DNA of 64,000 nt from Streptomyces prunicolor NBRC 13075 (GCF_000367365.1 NZ_BARF01000098.1:1-64000); one strand, 5' to 3'; positions 7,148-16,600 are shown, numbered from the stretch's first letter. Notes: generated by a model not told the origin, from the sequence alone. A program made the numbers and translations.

Positions 7148-8854
7148 CTACAGAGGCGGGTACGCGTTCGCCATCAGCTGCTGGAACTGCGCAGAGAACC
7201 AGTGCCCCGACAGCGGAGCGTTCGCCAGCGCACCCGACATGTTGTTCCCGTTACGCGCATTCCCCGTGTACGTCGGATCGCACATCCGGTCAAACCCCTT
7301 GCCCTCGTCGTTGGCGATGGCCGTGCTGGACCCGTCCGACTCCCCCGGCGGCTTCATCCACACATACGCGTCGATACCGGTGGCAGGAGCAGCCTGCGGC
7401 CGCTCGCCCAGACCCGCACCGGACTGGTTGCACCAGTTCCCGACCTGGATCCGCCGGTCGTAGCGCCCGCCGTCAACGTACGTGTCCACACTGGTAGTTG
7501 CTCCCGGTCCGGTGGGCCGAGCAGAGCCACCCCACCCGTTCCTCGACGTGTCGATCAGCATGCCGATACCGGAGTTGAAGCCCACCGACACCAACTGGTT
7601 GCGGAACGCCTGGGCGTACGACTGCTCGTCCACGTACCGGTTCCAGTCGACCCACTTGGACTGGCGCACGGAGACACCGTTGACGCTGTCGTTGATGGTG
7701 AAGTTGTTCTCCTTCAGGGCGCTGTAGTTGGCCGTGTTGGTGATGAAGCCGGCCACGTCGTTCACGGTCGCGCCCTCGGCGTTGGCGGCCTGGTAGAAGA
7801 GGTTCGCGGAGGGGGCGAAGTTGTCGTCCCAGCCGAGCCAGCCGTGGTGTCCGGCGTCGATGTAGTTGTAGACGTTGGGGATCGCGCCGAGCTTGTTCAG
7901 CGCGTAGCCGACGCCCTTCACGTAGTTGCCGTTGGCGAGCATCGTGTCGCACTGCGGGGTGGCGGTGGCCTTGCTGCCCGTGTTGGTCACGAGGTTGGGC
8001 AGCGAATCGATCTCGATCGTGGTGACGATCCGCAGCGAGGCGTACTTGCTGTCGGCGAGGATCGCGGCGATCGGGTCGATGAACTCGCTTTCGTAGCGGC
8101 CGATTTCGGTCGGGCCGAGTTCACCGTTCGAGGCGAGGGCAGCGCAGTCGCGCCCGGGCAGGTCGTAGACGACGAGTTGGACGACCTCTTCGCCGGTGCC
8201 CTTCTGGGCGAGCGCCGCGTCGAGGTGGGCGCGCAGGCCCATCCCGCCGCTGACACCGTTGATCGCGGCGATGCGGTCGAGCCAGACGCCGGTGGGCTGG
8301 CTGGAGATCCGGCTGCCGCCGGTCTCCGCGGCGGCCTTCGCGGACCACTCCGGGTTCACGTACACCTTGGCGCCCACGTACGGGTTGTCGACCCGCGTGC
8401 CGGGATCGGTGCCGCCTCCCCCGCCGCTGCCGTCGTCGACGTTGCAGGTCACGCCGTCGAGGGTGAAGGTCGTCGGGAGCGCGTTGGTGCCGCTGTAGGA
8501 GGCGTTGAAGCCGAAGCTGACCGAACTCCCGGTCGCCAGGCTCCCGTTGTAGGTCTCGTTGGCCGCCGTGACGGCGGTCCCGCTCTGGCTGATCTTCGCG
8601 TTCCAGCCGCTGGTGATCTGCTGGTTACCGGCGTACGACCACTTCGCGGCCCAACTCGACTTCGCGGCCCCGTTGTTGGTGATGGTGACGGCGGCGGTGA
8701 AGCCGGTGTCCCACTGGTTCTGCACCTTGTAGTCGACGCTGCACGGGATCGCGGCGATGCCGGTGTCCGCCGAGGGAGCGGCGGCGACCGCAGTCCCCGA
8801 GGCCCCGGCGACGAGCACCAAGGCAGCGAGCAACGCTGTTCTGGTACGGCTCAT
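7148..8854 (-). CDS. Secreted GH6 cellobiohydrolase with N-terminal CBM2
   Basis: A 568-residue secreted exocellulase that releases cellobiose from the non-reducing ends of cellulose. Order: signal peptide (1 to about 33), CBM2 (about 36-138, with surface Trp residues and the Cys pair IPCSVDY / VTCNVDD), Gly-rich linker (GSGGGGGTDPGT), GH6 domain (about 155-568). GH6 hallmarks are VVYDLPGRDCAA, YIDAGHHGWLGW, and the C-terminal VGNWCNQSGAGLGERP ... DAYVWMKPPGESDG typical of the exo-acting (Cel6B-like) branch. The ATG at 8854 gives a proper signal peptide. Only 65 bases separate it from the GH5 gene upstream on the same strand, with no CebR-like box between them, so the two are probably one operon. 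Confidence 0.92.
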   Translation of the reverse strand: MSRTRTALLAALVLVAGASGTAVAAAPSADTGIAAIPCSVDYKVQNQWDTGFTAAVTITNNGAAKSSWAAKWSYAGNQQITSGWNAKISQSGTAVTAANETYNGSLATGSSVSFGFNASYSGTNALPTTFTLDGVTCNVDDGSGGGGGTDPGTRVDNPYVGAKVYVNPEWSAKAAAETGGSRISSQPTGVWLDRIAAINGVSGGMGLRAHLDAALAQKGTGEEVVQLVVYDLPGRDCAALASNGELGPTEIGRYESEFIDPIAAILADSKYASLRIVTTIEIDSLPNLVTNTGSKATATPQCDTMLANGNYVKGVGYALNKLGAIPNVYNYIDAGHHGWLGWDDNFAPSANLFYQAANAEGATVNDVAGFITNTANYSALKENNFTINDSVNGVSVRQSKWVDWNRYVDEQSYAQAFRNQLVSVGFNSGIGMLIDTSRNGWGGSARPTGPGATTSVDTYVDGGRYDRRIQVGNWCNQSGAGLGERPQAAPATGIDAYVWMKPPGESDGSSTAIANDEGKGFDRMCDPTYTGNARNGNNMSGALANAPLSGHWFSAQFQQLMANAYPPL

Positions 8855-8919
8855 GAGTGCGGGTTTCCTTGTCTGTGAAGGAAGTTGGTTGCGGGTGCTG
8901 TTGGGTTGGCTGGGGGCGC

Positions 8920-10401
8920 CTATCCGTTGAGGGCGCGCAGATGGTCGCGCAGCCCGATGCCGTACGCGGTGGGCGTACCGGCGTAGTCGGAGATCAGGGA
9001 CGGACCCGCGGAACAGTCCCAGGTGTTCCAGGTCCAGCCGAGATACGAGAGCCCGCGGTCGTCGAACCACTTCATGACCTGGTCGACGAAGGCGTGCGAG
9101 CAGGTGTTCTCGCCGATCTCCCCTGCCACCAGCGGTACTTGGGCCGCGACGGGGGCGAGTGTGGAGTTCCAGCAGCTCTCGGTCGCGCAGGTGTTGAAGT
9201 TGTACACGTGGTACGCGGCGACGAGATTGCCGGTCGGATCGGTGGGCTTGTACGTCAGCCACTGGCTCAGGTCGTTCGAGTACGCGAGCCCGCCGGCCAT
9301 GATGACGTTCGTGGCGCCGGTGGACCGTACGGCGTCGACGAGATCCTGCATACCGGCGACTTCGTACCCGATGCCGGGGCAGGTGCCGCCGTCCCGCCAG
9401 CACTGCCACGCCTGGGTGGTCGTGGAGGTCGCACGGTCCGGGTAGGGCTCGTTGAACAGGTCGAACGCGACGGCCTGGTCGCCCTTGAAGGTGCTGGCGA
9501 CCGAGGACCAGAACGACGGTGTGTACTGCGCGTCCGGCATCGGCTTCTGGCAGGTGGCGTGCACGTCGGAGCAGCCCGCCGAGTTGCCGGTGTACTGGCC
9601 GTAGGTCCAGTGCAGTTCGACGATCGGCGTCATGCCGTGCGCCTCGACCTTCGCCACCAAGTCCTTCACGGCGGCGATGTAGTTGGCGCCCGCGTACTCG
9701 GGCTTGATGTTCGAAAGGCCCAGCCAGCACTCCTCGTTGAGGGGAATGCGGACCGTGTTCGCCTTCCAGTCGGCGATCGCCGCGACGGCCGCGTCGTCCG
9801 CCGGGCCGTCCCAAATGCCGTAGCCCTGCACGCACATGAACTCGCCGCCGGACCGATTGACGCCGAGCAGACGGCGGTTGGTGCCGTCGGCGTCCACGAG
9901 CTTGTTCCCGGAGACGTGCAGCGCGGGTGCGGTGCCGCTGGTCGGTGGTGAGGTCGGAGGCGGCGACGTGGGTGGTGTCGGCTCCGCATCGACGTTGCAG
10001 GTCGTCCCGTTGAGCTTGAACGCGGACGGTACGGCGTTGCTCCCCGACAAGTTGGCGAGGAACCCGGCGCTAATGCTCGCGCCGGTGCCGAGCGAGCCGT
10101 TCCAGCTCTCGTTGGCCGCGGTGACCGTCGTACCGGACTGGGACCACTTGGCGTTCCAGCCCTGGGTGACCTTCTGGCCGCCGGCGAAGTCGAAGCTCAG
10201 GCTCCAACTGCTCACCGGTGCCATGTTGTTGGTGATCTGCACTGCACCTTGGAAGCCGGTGTCCCACTGGCTGGTGACCGAGTACTCCACCGTGCACGCG
10301 GGAGTGGCGCCGGACGCCGTGACCACCGGAACGACCATTGCCCCGAGGAGGGCGGTCGCACCGGCGACGGCTAAAAGTACTGAACGCGGGGGGTGTCGCA
10401 T
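8920..10401 (-). CDS. Secreted GH5 endoglucanase with N-terminal CBM2
   Basis: A 493-residue secreted endo-beta-1,4-glucanase. It has a signal peptide (1 to about 32), a CBM2 (about 35-137, bounded by Cys in PACTVEY and TTCNVDA), a Pro/Thr linker (PTPPTSPPPTSPPTS) and a GH5 TIM barrel. The acid/base Glu is in LFNEPYPD and the nucleophile Glu in VAGEIGEN; ELHWTY and the barrel end YLGWTWNTWDC also fit GH5. The ATG at 10401 is chosen because it begins a proper signal sequence (MRHPPRSVLLAV); the longer open frame upstream runs through the shared promoter. It probably heads a GH5-GH6 operon. It is divergent from GH48, with a degenerate CebR-like half box 48 bases upstream. Confidence 0.92.
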   Translation of the reverse strand: MRHPPRSVLLAVAGATALLGAMVVPVVTASGATPACTVEYSVTSQWDTGFQGAVQITNNMAPVSSWSLSFDFAGGQKVTQGWNAKWSQSGTTVTAANESWNGSLGTGASISAGFLANLSGSNAVPSAFKLNGTTCNVDAEPTPPTSPPPTSPPTSGTAPALHVSGNKLVDADGTNRRLLGVNRSGGEFMCVQGYGIWDGPADDAAVAAIADWKANTVRIPLNEECWLGLSNIKPEYAGANYIAAVKDLVAKVEAHGMTPIVELHWTYGQYTGNSAGCSDVHATCQKPMPDAQYTPSFWSSVASTFKGDQAVAFDLFNEPYPDRATSTTTQAWQCWRDGGTCPGIGYEVAGMQDLVDAVRSTGATNVIMAGGLAYSNDLSQWLTYKPTDPTGNLVAAYHVYNFNTCATESCWNSTLAPVAAQVPLVAGEIGENTCSHAFVDQVMKWFDDRGLSYLGWTWNTWDCSAGPSLISDYAGTPTAYGIGLRDHLRALNG

Positions 10402-10448
10402 GAGCGAGTCCTTGCAGCTCGGACGCGTCGCACGGACGCGTCGACTGA

Positions 10449-10462
10449 CGGATTCGCTCCCA
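10449..10462 (-). promoter_or_regulatory. Degenerate CebR-like box before GH5
   Basis: CGGATTCGCTCCCA matches 10 of 14 positions of the perfect box at 10593. The right half, CGCTCCCA, is intact and is followed by CTGGT, the same 13-base string found at the strong box. It lies 48 bases upstream of GH5 and may be a weak second site. Confidence 0.5.
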
Positions 10463-10592
10463 CTGGTGTCCAGGAAGGTAGCGCCAAGTGACAGCAAAGA
10501 ACAGGGGAGTTGCTTGACTTTCCCGCAACCTCGTTCGTCGAATTTTTTCGACTCCGTAAGCACCTTGACCGCTCACACCCCCGTCCCCACTA

Positions 10593-10606
10593 TGGGAGCG
10601 CTCCCA
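10593..10606. promoter_or_regulatory. CebR operator, perfect palindrome TGGGAGCGCTCCCA
   Basis: This 14-bp perfect palindrome is the known binding sequence of the LacI-family cellobiose/cellotriose sensor CebR in Streptomyces. It lies 62 bases before the GH48 start and about 190 bases before GH5 in the divergent direction, so one site may control both arms of the cellulase island. Confidence 0.9.
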
Positions 10607-10668
10607 CTGGTTCAAGGCTTGTTGCTGCTCCGCCCCCACTTCTCCGAGCCGCAAGGAGGAACCAGCAC

Positions 10669-13587
10669 ATGCACCCCAGAAGGAGACGCCGCGTGACGCG
10701 GAGACTCTGGACCGCTGTCGTGGCGGCCCTCGCACTTCCGGTCTCGATGCTGGCGACCGGCACAACTCCCGCCCAGGCGGCGACAGTTCAGTGCAGCGTG
10801 GACTACAAGACCAACGACTGGGGCTCCGGCTTCACCGCGGATCTGACCCTCACCAACCGGGGTACGGACGCGATCAACGGCTGGACTCTCACGTACAGCT
10901 ACGCGGGCAACCAGAAGCTCAGCAACGGTTGGAACGGCACCTGGTCCCAGTCCGGCAGCGCGGTCTCGGTGACGAACGCGTCGTACAACGGGACGATCGC
11001 CGCGGGCGCGGCCGTCTCGACCGGCGCGCAGTTCAGTTACAGCGGCACCAACACCGCGCCCACCTCGTTCGCGGTCAACGGCACCACCTGCGCCGGCGCG
11101 CACCAGCCGCCGATCACCGTGCTGACCAGCCCGAGCGCGGGCGCGATCTACACGCAGGGAGTGGCGATCCCGCTCGCGGCGACCGCGGCGGCGGCCGACA
11201 ACGCGACGATCAGCAAGGTGGAGTTCTACGACGACACGACGCTGCTCGGCACGGACACGAGCTCGCCGTACTCTCTTTCGACCTCCGGATTGACCGTGGG
11301 CAGTCACTCACTGGTGGCGAAGGCCTACGACAGCCTGGGCGCGTCCGGGGAGTCGACGCCGGTCGGCATCACGGTCGCGTCGGGACCCTCGGTGGTGGCG
11401 ACGCCGACCCAACTCGGCGTGCAGCAGGGGAAGCCTGGCACTTACGCGGTGTCGCTGTCGACGCAGCCGGCGTCGAACGTGACGGTCACGACAGCCCGCG
11501 CGAGCGGCAACTCGGGACTGTCGGTCACCAGCGGCGGGACGCTCACGTTCACGCCGTCGAACTGGAACACCGCGCAGACGGTGACCCTCACGGCCGACGC
11601 GTCGGGCACCGGTACGGCGTCCTTCGAGTCGACGGCGACGGGGTTCACCAAGGCGACGGTCACGGTGACGGAGCTGGCGGCGGCGAACACGTACGACGCC
11701 CGCCTCCTGGACCTCTACGGCAAGATCACCAACCCTGCGAACGGCTACTTCTCGCCCCAGGGCATCCCCTACCACTCGGTGGAGACCCTGATCGTCGAGG
11801 CGCCGGACCAGGGGCACGAGACGACGTCGGAGGCGTACAGCTATCTGCTGTGGCTCCAGGCGATGTACGGCAAGGTGACAGGCGACTGGTCGAAGTTCAA
11901 CGGTGCCTGGGCTCTCATGGAGAAGTACATGATCCCGACGCATGCCGACCAGCCGACGAACTCGTTCTACAACGCCTCGAAGCCGGCTACGTACGCGCCC
12001 GAGCTGGACACCCCGAACGAGTATCCGGCGAAGCTCGACACCTCGGTGCCGGTGGGATCGGATCCGATCGCCGGTGAACTGAAGACCGCATACGGTTCGG
12101 ACGATGTCTACGGTATGCACTGGCTGGAGGACGTCGACAACACCTACGGCTACGGCGACACGCCGGGCGGCGGGTGCGAGGCGGGGCCGACGGCGAGCGG
12201 GCCGTCGTACATCAACACCTTCCAGCGCGGAGCGCAGGAGTCCGTGTGGGAGACGGTGCCGCAGCCGACCTGCGACGCCTTCAAGTACGGCGGTACGAAC
12301 GGGTACTTGGACCTCTACACCGGTGACTCCTCGTACGCCAAGCAGTGGAAGTACACCGACGCGCCGGACGCCGACGCGCGGGCAGTGCAGGCCGCGTACT
12401 GGGCCGACGTGTGGGCCAAGGAGCAGGGCAAGGGCACTGACGTCTCCACGACCGTCGGCAAGGCGGCGAAGATGGGCGACTATCTGCGCTACGCCATGTA
12501 CGACAAGTACTTCAAGAAAATCGGCAACTGCGTCGGACCGTCCACGTGCCCGGCCGGGACCGGCAAGGATGCCTCGGACTATCTGCTGTCCTGGTACTAC
12601 GCGTGGGGCGGCGCCAATGACACCAGTGCGGGTTGGGCCTGGCGCATCGGGTCGAGTCATGTGCACGGGGGTTATCAAAACCCGTTGGCCGCCTATGCGT
12701 TGAGTTCGTATGCCGATCTGAAGCCCAAGTCCACTACGGGCGCGGCGGATTGGGGTACCTCGCTGTCGCGGCAGCTGGAGTTCTACCGTTGGCTCCAGTC
12801 GAGTGAGGGTGCCATCGCCGGTGGGGCGACGAACAGTTGGCAGGGGCGGTACGCGAGTCCGCCGGCCGGGACGTCGACGTTCTACGGCATGTACTACGAC
12901 CAGCAGCCCGTCTATCACGACCCGCCGTCCAACCAGTGGTTCGGGTTCCAGGCGTGGTCGATGGAGCGGGTCGCCGAGTACTACCAGCAGACGGGGAACG
13001 CGAGCGCGAAGGCGGTTCTCGACAAGTGGGTGGCTTGGGCGTTGTCCAAGACCACGATCAATCCGGACGGGACGTATCTGATTCCCTCGACGTTGCAGTG
13101 GTCGGGGCAGCCGGATACGTGGAACGCGTCAAGTCCCGGTTCCAATGCGGGACTTCATGTCACCGTTGCCGACTACACGAATGACGTGGGGGTGGCTGCC
13201 GCGTATGCCAAGACGCTGACGTACTACGGCGCGAAGTCCGGCTCCACGGCGGCGAAGACGACCGCGAAGGCACTGCTGGACGGGATGTGGGGCAACTACC
13301 AGGACAGTCTGGGTGTCGCCGTTCCGGAGACTCGGGCGGACTACAACCGGTTCGACGACAGTGTGTATGTGCCGAGTGGGTGGAGCGGGACGATGCCGAA
13401 CGGGGACGCGGTCAACTCCGCTTCTACGTTTGCCTCGTTGAGGTCCTTCTACAAGAGCGATCCGGCTTGGTCGAAGATCCAGAGTTATCTGGCGGGTGGG
13501 GCCGCGCCGGTCTTCACGTATCACCGGTTCTGGGCTCAGGCGGATGTCGCATTGGCCATGGGGTCGTATGCGGAGCTTCTTGAATAG
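10669..13587 (+). CDS. Secreted GH48 cellobiohydrolase with CBM2 and Ig-like domains
   Basis: A 972-residue secreted processive exocellulase acting from reducing ends. Order: signal peptide (1 to about 37), CBM2 (about 38-140), an Ig-like domain (about 145-240, PITVLTSPSAGAIY ... SHSLVAKAYDS), a second beta-rich module (about 240-340), then GH48 (about 345-972). GH48 signatures are the catalytic Glu region EAPDQGHETTSEAYSYLLW, MHWLEDVDNTYGYGD, INTFQRGAQESVWETVPQP and the C-terminal PVFTYHRFWAQ. The ATG at 10669 follows a strong AAGGAGG at 10653-10659. A palindrome matching the cellobiose-responsive CebR operator lies 62 bases upstream. The modular order with two beta modules between CBM2 and GH48 is typical of actinobacterial Cel48 enzymes. 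It acts with GH6 and GH5 on crystalline cellulose. Confidence 0.94.
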   Translation: MHPRRRRRVTRRLWTAVVAALALPVSMLATGTTPAQAATVQCSVDYKTNDWGSGFTADLTLTNRGTDAINGWTLTYSYAGNQKLSNGWNGTWSQSGSAVSVTNASYNGTIAAGAAVSTGAQFSYSGTNTAPTSFAVNGTTCAGAHQPPITVLTSPSAGAIYTQGVAIPLAATAAAADNATISKVEFYDDTTLLGTDTSSPYSLSTSGLTVGSHSLVAKAYDSLGASGESTPVGITVASGPSVVATPTQLGVQQGKPGTYAVSLSTQPASNVTVTTARASGNSGLSVTSGGTLTFTPSNWNTAQTVTLTADASGTGTASFESTATGFTKATVTVTELAAANTYDARLLDLYGKITNPANGYFSPQGIPYHSVETLIVEAPDQGHETTSEAYSYLLWLQAMYGKVTGDWSKFNGAWALMEKYMIPTHADQPTNSFYNASKPATYAPELDTPNEYPAKLDTSVPVGSDPIAGELKTAYGSDDVYGMHWLEDVDNTYGYGDTPGGGCEAGPTASGPSYINTFQRGAQESVWETVPQPTCDAFKYGGTNGYLDLYTGDSSYAKQWKYTDAPDADARAVQAAYWADVWAKEQGKGTDVSTTVGKAAKMGDYLRYAMYDKYFKKIGNCVGPSTCPAGTGKDASDYLLSWYYAWGGANDTSAGWAWRIGSSHVHGGYQNPLAAYALSSYADLKPKSTTGAADWGTSLSRQLEFYRWLQSSEGAIAGGATNSWQGRYASPPAGTSTFYGMYYDQQPVYHDPPSNQWFGFQAWSMERVAEYYQQTGNASAKAVLDKWVAWALSKTTINPDGTYLIPSTLQWSGQPDTWNASSPGSNAGLHVTVADYTNDVGVAAAYAKTLTYYGAKSGSTAAKTTAKALLDGMWGNYQDSLGVAVPETRADYNRFDDSVYVPSGWSGTMPNGDAVNSASTFASLRSFYKSDPAWSKIQSYLAGGAAPVFTYHRFWAQADVALAMGSYAELLE

Positions 13588-13590
13588 TCC

Positions 13591-13610
13591 CCCGCGAGGC
13601 GCTCCGCGGG
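13591..13610 (+). terminator. Short stem-loop after GH48
   Basis: CCCGCG and CGCGGG, separated by 8 bases, immediately follow the GH48 stop codon. The stem is short but very GC-rich and is followed 20 bases later by a copy of the dispersed gene-end repeat. Confidence 0.45.
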
Positions 13611-13632
13611 TTGGGCGGTTTGGAACAGTGCC

Positions 13633-13680
13633 GGTCCGTTGTGGCTGGTCGCGCAGTTCCCCGCGCCCCTAAAAACAGGG
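13633..13680. repeat. Dispersed intergenic repeat, copy 2 (partial, inverted)
   Basis: GGTCCGTTGTGGCTGG followed by TCGCGCAGTTCCCCGCGCCCCTAAAAACAGGGG matches the inverse orientation of the repeat seen at 35743-35810 but lacks the central GCGGCGGAGCCGC block. The CCCCT-AAAAAC-AGGGG hairpin at its end resembles a terminator for GH48. Confidence 0.6.
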
Positions 13681-13734
13681 GTGTTGGACCTGCCCGTCTC
13701 TCGGAGAGTGCCTCGGAGTTCCGTGTGCGTGGTC

Positions 13735-13748
13735 CCGTCATCTGACGG
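13735..13748. promoter_or_regulatory. Palindrome upstream of GH74
   Basis: CCGTCA-TC-TGACGG is a perfect 6+6 palindrome 89 bases before the GH74 start. No CebR-like box is visible in this 249-base gap, so GH74 may use another regulator, for which this is the best candidate site. It could equally be a small hairpin. Confidence 0.3.
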
Positions 13749-13836
13749 CGGGGCCTACCGGCCGGGCGGCCCCTACCCGCACTGGGGGTCGCCCGGCGCT
13801 CGTGTCTCAATCCCTCTTCACGAGAGGACCCCCTCC

Positions 13837-16506
13837 GTGCGAAGAACTCGAATTCTCACCGCCGTACTGGCCCTCGCCGCAGGCTTGTTGGTGGGCAGTC
13901 CGTCCGCCCTTGCCGCGAACGTGGACGCGCCGAATGTGGCGGTCGCGGCTGACACGTACACATGGCACAACGCCCGGATCGACGGTGGGGGTTTCGTGCC
14001 TGGCATCGTCTTCAACCGGAGCGAGAAGAATCTCGCCTACGCCCGTACCGACATTGGCGGGGCCTATCGATGGCAGGAGGCTACGAAGACCTGGACGCCG
14101 TTGCTCGACTCGGTCGGGTGGGACGCGTGGGGGCATACCGGGGTGGTGAGTCTCGCTTCCGACTCAGTCAATCCGGACAAGGTGTACGCGGCTGTCGGTA
14201 CGTATACGAACAGTTGGGATCCTACGAACGGGGCCGTGCTCAGGTCGGCGGATCGGGGTGGGAGTTGGGAGAAGGCCGATCTGCCGTTCAAGCTCGGTGG
14301 GAACATGCCGGGGCGCGGTATGGGTGAGCGGTTGGCCGTCGATCCCCACAAGGACAGCGTGCTGTATCTGGGGGCGCCGAGCGGTAAGGGGTTGTGGCGG
14401 TCCACCGACTCCGGGGTCACCTGGTCGCAGGTGGCGAACTTCCCCAACGTCGGGAACTACGTGCAGGATCCGACCGACACGAGCGGCTACGCCAGCGACA
14501 ACCAGGGCATCGTGTGGGTCACCTTCGACGAGTCGACGGGTACGGCCGGCAGCGCGACCAGGACGATCTATGTCGGGGTCGCCGACCAGGCCAACGCCGT
14601 GTACCGGTCGACGGACGCGGGGGCGACCTGGAGCCGGGTGAGCGGGCAGCCCACCGGGTATCTGGCGCACAAGGGTGTACTGGATGCGGTCAACGGTTAT
14701 CTGTACATCGCATACAGCGACAAGGGTGGGCCGTACGACGGCGGCAAGGGGCAGGTGTGGCGGTATGCGACCGCTACCGGTACCTGGACCAACATCAGCC
14801 CGGTCGCGGACGCCGACACCTACTACGGGTTCAGCGGACTGACCGTGGACCGGCAGCATCCCGGGACCGTGATGGCGACGGCGTACAGCTCCTGGTGGCC
14901 GGACACGCAGATCTTCCGGTCCACGGACAGCGGCGGCACCTGGACGAAGGCGTGGGACTACACGTCGTATCCCAACCGTGCGAACCGCTACACCATGGAC
15001 GTGTCGTCCTCGCCGTGGCTGACCTTCGGCGCGAATCCCTCGCCGCCCGAACAGGCCCCGAAACTCGGGTGGATGACCGAGTCGCTGGAGATCGACCCGT
15101 TCGACTCGAACCGGATGATGTACGGGACGGGGGCGACGCTCTACGGCACGGAGAACCTGACGAACTGGGACAGCGGCGGCCAGTTCACCGTGAAGCCGAT
15201 GGTGCAGGGGCTGGAGGAGACGGCCGTGAACGACCTCGCCGCTCCCCCGTCCGGCGGGGCCCAACTCCTCAGCGCGCTGGGCGACATCGGCGGGTTCCGG
15301 CACACGGATCCGGCCAAGGTCCCCTCGATGATGTTCACTTCGCCTTCCTTCACGACGACCACGAGTCTCGACTTCGCCGAGGCCAACCCCAACACCGTTG
15401 TACGCGTGGGCAATGTGGACTCGGGAGCGCACATCGCGTTCTCGACGGACAACGGCGCCAACTGGTTCGCGGGGACCGATCCTTCGGGTGTCAGCGGGGG
15501 CGGGACCGTCGCCGCAGCGGCCGACGGGAGTCGGTTCGTGTGGAGTCCGGCGGGTGCGGGGGTGCAGTACGCGACGGGCTTCGGCTCGTCCTGGGCCGCG
15601 GCCGGCGGTATCCCGGCGGGTGCGATCGTGGAGTCGGACCGGGTGGATGCGAAGACCTTCTACGGCTTCAAGTCCGGGCATTTCTACGTCAGTTCGGACG
15701 GCGGGGCGACCTTCACCGCGTCGGCGGCGACCGGTCTGCCCGGCGGTGACAGCGTGCGCTTCAAGGCGCTGCCCGGCACGAAGGGGGACGTCTGGCTGGC
15801 GGGCGGGGCGAGCGACGGGGCGTACGGGCTGTGGCACTCCACGGACGGCGGCGCCACCTTCGCCAAGCTCGCGAACGTCGACCAGGCCGACACCATCGGC
15901 TTCGGCAAGGCGGCGACCGGTGCCTCGTACCAGACGCTCTATGCGAGCGCGAAGATCGGCGGCGTACGCGGCATCTTCCGCTCGACCGACAAGGGAGTGA
16001 CCTGGACGCGGATCAACGACGATGCGCATCAATGGGGTTGGACGGGTGCGGCGATCACCGGTGATCCGCGGGTGTACGGCCGCGTGTATGTGTCGACGAA
16101 CGGCCGCGGGGTCGTCTACGGCGACTCGTCCGACGCCGGCGACGGAGGCAGCGGGGGTGGCGGCGGTACCGATCCGACGCCCACGGGTGCCTGCACGGTG
16201 ACGTACACGATCACGAACCAGTGGACAGGTGGCTTCCAGGCCGACGTACAGCTGACGAACACCGGCTCAACCGCCTGGAGCGGTTGGGCACTTGGCTGGT
16301 CCTTCGCGGACGGGCAGCAGATCGGCCAGTTGTGGAACGCCGACTACAGCCAGTCGGGCGCGGCGGTGACGGCGAAGAACGTGAGCTGGAACGGGACGGT
16401 GGCCGCGGGGTCGTCGGTGGGGTTCGGGTTCACGGGGAGTTGGTCGGGGGTGAACACGAAACCGAGCGCGTTCAAGGTGGGCGATCAGAGCTGCACGGTG
16501 GCCTGA
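13837..16506 (+). CDS. Secreted GH74 xyloglucanase with C-terminal CBM2
   Basis: An 889-residue secreted xyloglucan-specific endo-beta-1,4-glucanase. After a signal peptide (1-29, ending SALAAN) come the two seven-bladed propellers of GH74 (about 30-765), a Gly/Thr linker (GGSGGGGGTDPTPT) and a CBM2 (about 787-889, Cys in GACTVTY and QSCTVA). Likely catalytic Asp residues are those in ARTDIGGAYRW and ALGDIGGFRHTD. At least six Asp-box/BNR turns are visible (STDSGVTW, STDAGATW, STDSGGTW, SSDGGATF, STDGGATF, STDKGVTW). The GTG at 13837 is preceded by GAGAGG at 13822-13827. It follows GH48 but has its own upstream region without a CebR box. The CBM2 is at the C-terminus, unlike the three other cellulases. 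Confidence 0.93.
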   Translation: MRRTRILTAVLALAAGLLVGSPSALAANVDAPNVAVAADTYTWHNARIDGGGFVPGIVFNRSEKNLAYARTDIGGAYRWQEATKTWTPLLDSVGWDAWGHTGVVSLASDSVNPDKVYAAVGTYTNSWDPTNGAVLRSADRGGSWEKADLPFKLGGNMPGRGMGERLAVDPHKDSVLYLGAPSGKGLWRSTDSGVTWSQVANFPNVGNYVQDPTDTSGYASDNQGIVWVTFDESTGTAGSATRTIYVGVADQANAVYRSTDAGATWSRVSGQPTGYLAHKGVLDAVNGYLYIAYSDKGGPYDGGKGQVWRYATATGTWTNISPVADADTYYGFSGLTVDRQHPGTVMATAYSSWWPDTQIFRSTDSGGTWTKAWDYTSYPNRANRYTMDVSSSPWLTFGANPSPPEQAPKLGWMTESLEIDPFDSNRMMYGTGATLYGTENLTNWDSGGQFTVKPMVQGLEETAVNDLAAPPSGGAQLLSALGDIGGFRHTDPAKVPSMMFTSPSFTTTTSLDFAEANPNTVVRVGNVDSGAHIAFSTDNGANWFAGTDPSGVSGGGTVAAAADGSRFVWSPAGAGVQYATGFGSSWAAAGGIPAGAIVESDRVDAKTFYGFKSGHFYVSSDGGATFTASAATGLPGGDSVRFKALPGTKGDVWLAGGASDGAYGLWHSTDGGATFAKLANVDQADTIGFGKAATGASYQTLYASAKIGGVRGIFRSTDKGVTWTRINDDAHQWGWTGAAITGDPRVYGRVYVSTNGRGVVYGDSSDAGDGGSGGGGGTDPTPTGACTVTYTITNQWTGGFQADVQLTNTGSTAWSGWALGWSFADGQQIGQLWNADYSQSGAAVTAKNVSWNGTVAAGSSVGFGFTGSWSGVNTKPSAFKVGDQSCTVA

Positions 16507-16509
16507 CCA

Positions 16510-16542
16510 GGAGGGTGCGCGCCTCAGGGGTGCGCACCCTCC
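16510..16542 (+). terminator. Stem-loop terminator after GH74
   Basis: GGAGGGTGCGC and GCGCACCCTCC form a perfect 11-bp stem with an 11-base loop, four bases after the GH74 stop codon. Confidence 0.8.
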
Positions 16543-16572
16543 ACTCCGACGTCACAAATTGGTCACCTCTTC

Positions 16573-16600
16573 TTCACGCTTCTCACGCCACCCTTATATC
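16573..16600 (+). promoter_or_regulatory. Possible housekeeping promoter of the MmpS-like gene
   Basis: TTCACG at 16573-16578 and TATATC at 16595-16600 are separated by 16 bases and lie 43 bases before the start of the next gene. This fits a vegetative-type promoter, in a patch that is unusually AT-rich for the window. Confidence 0.35.

Noticed and set aside
7088..8878. 596-codon plus-strand frame opposite GH6
   Set aside because: Antisense shadow; the GH6 domain on the other strand is unmistakable.
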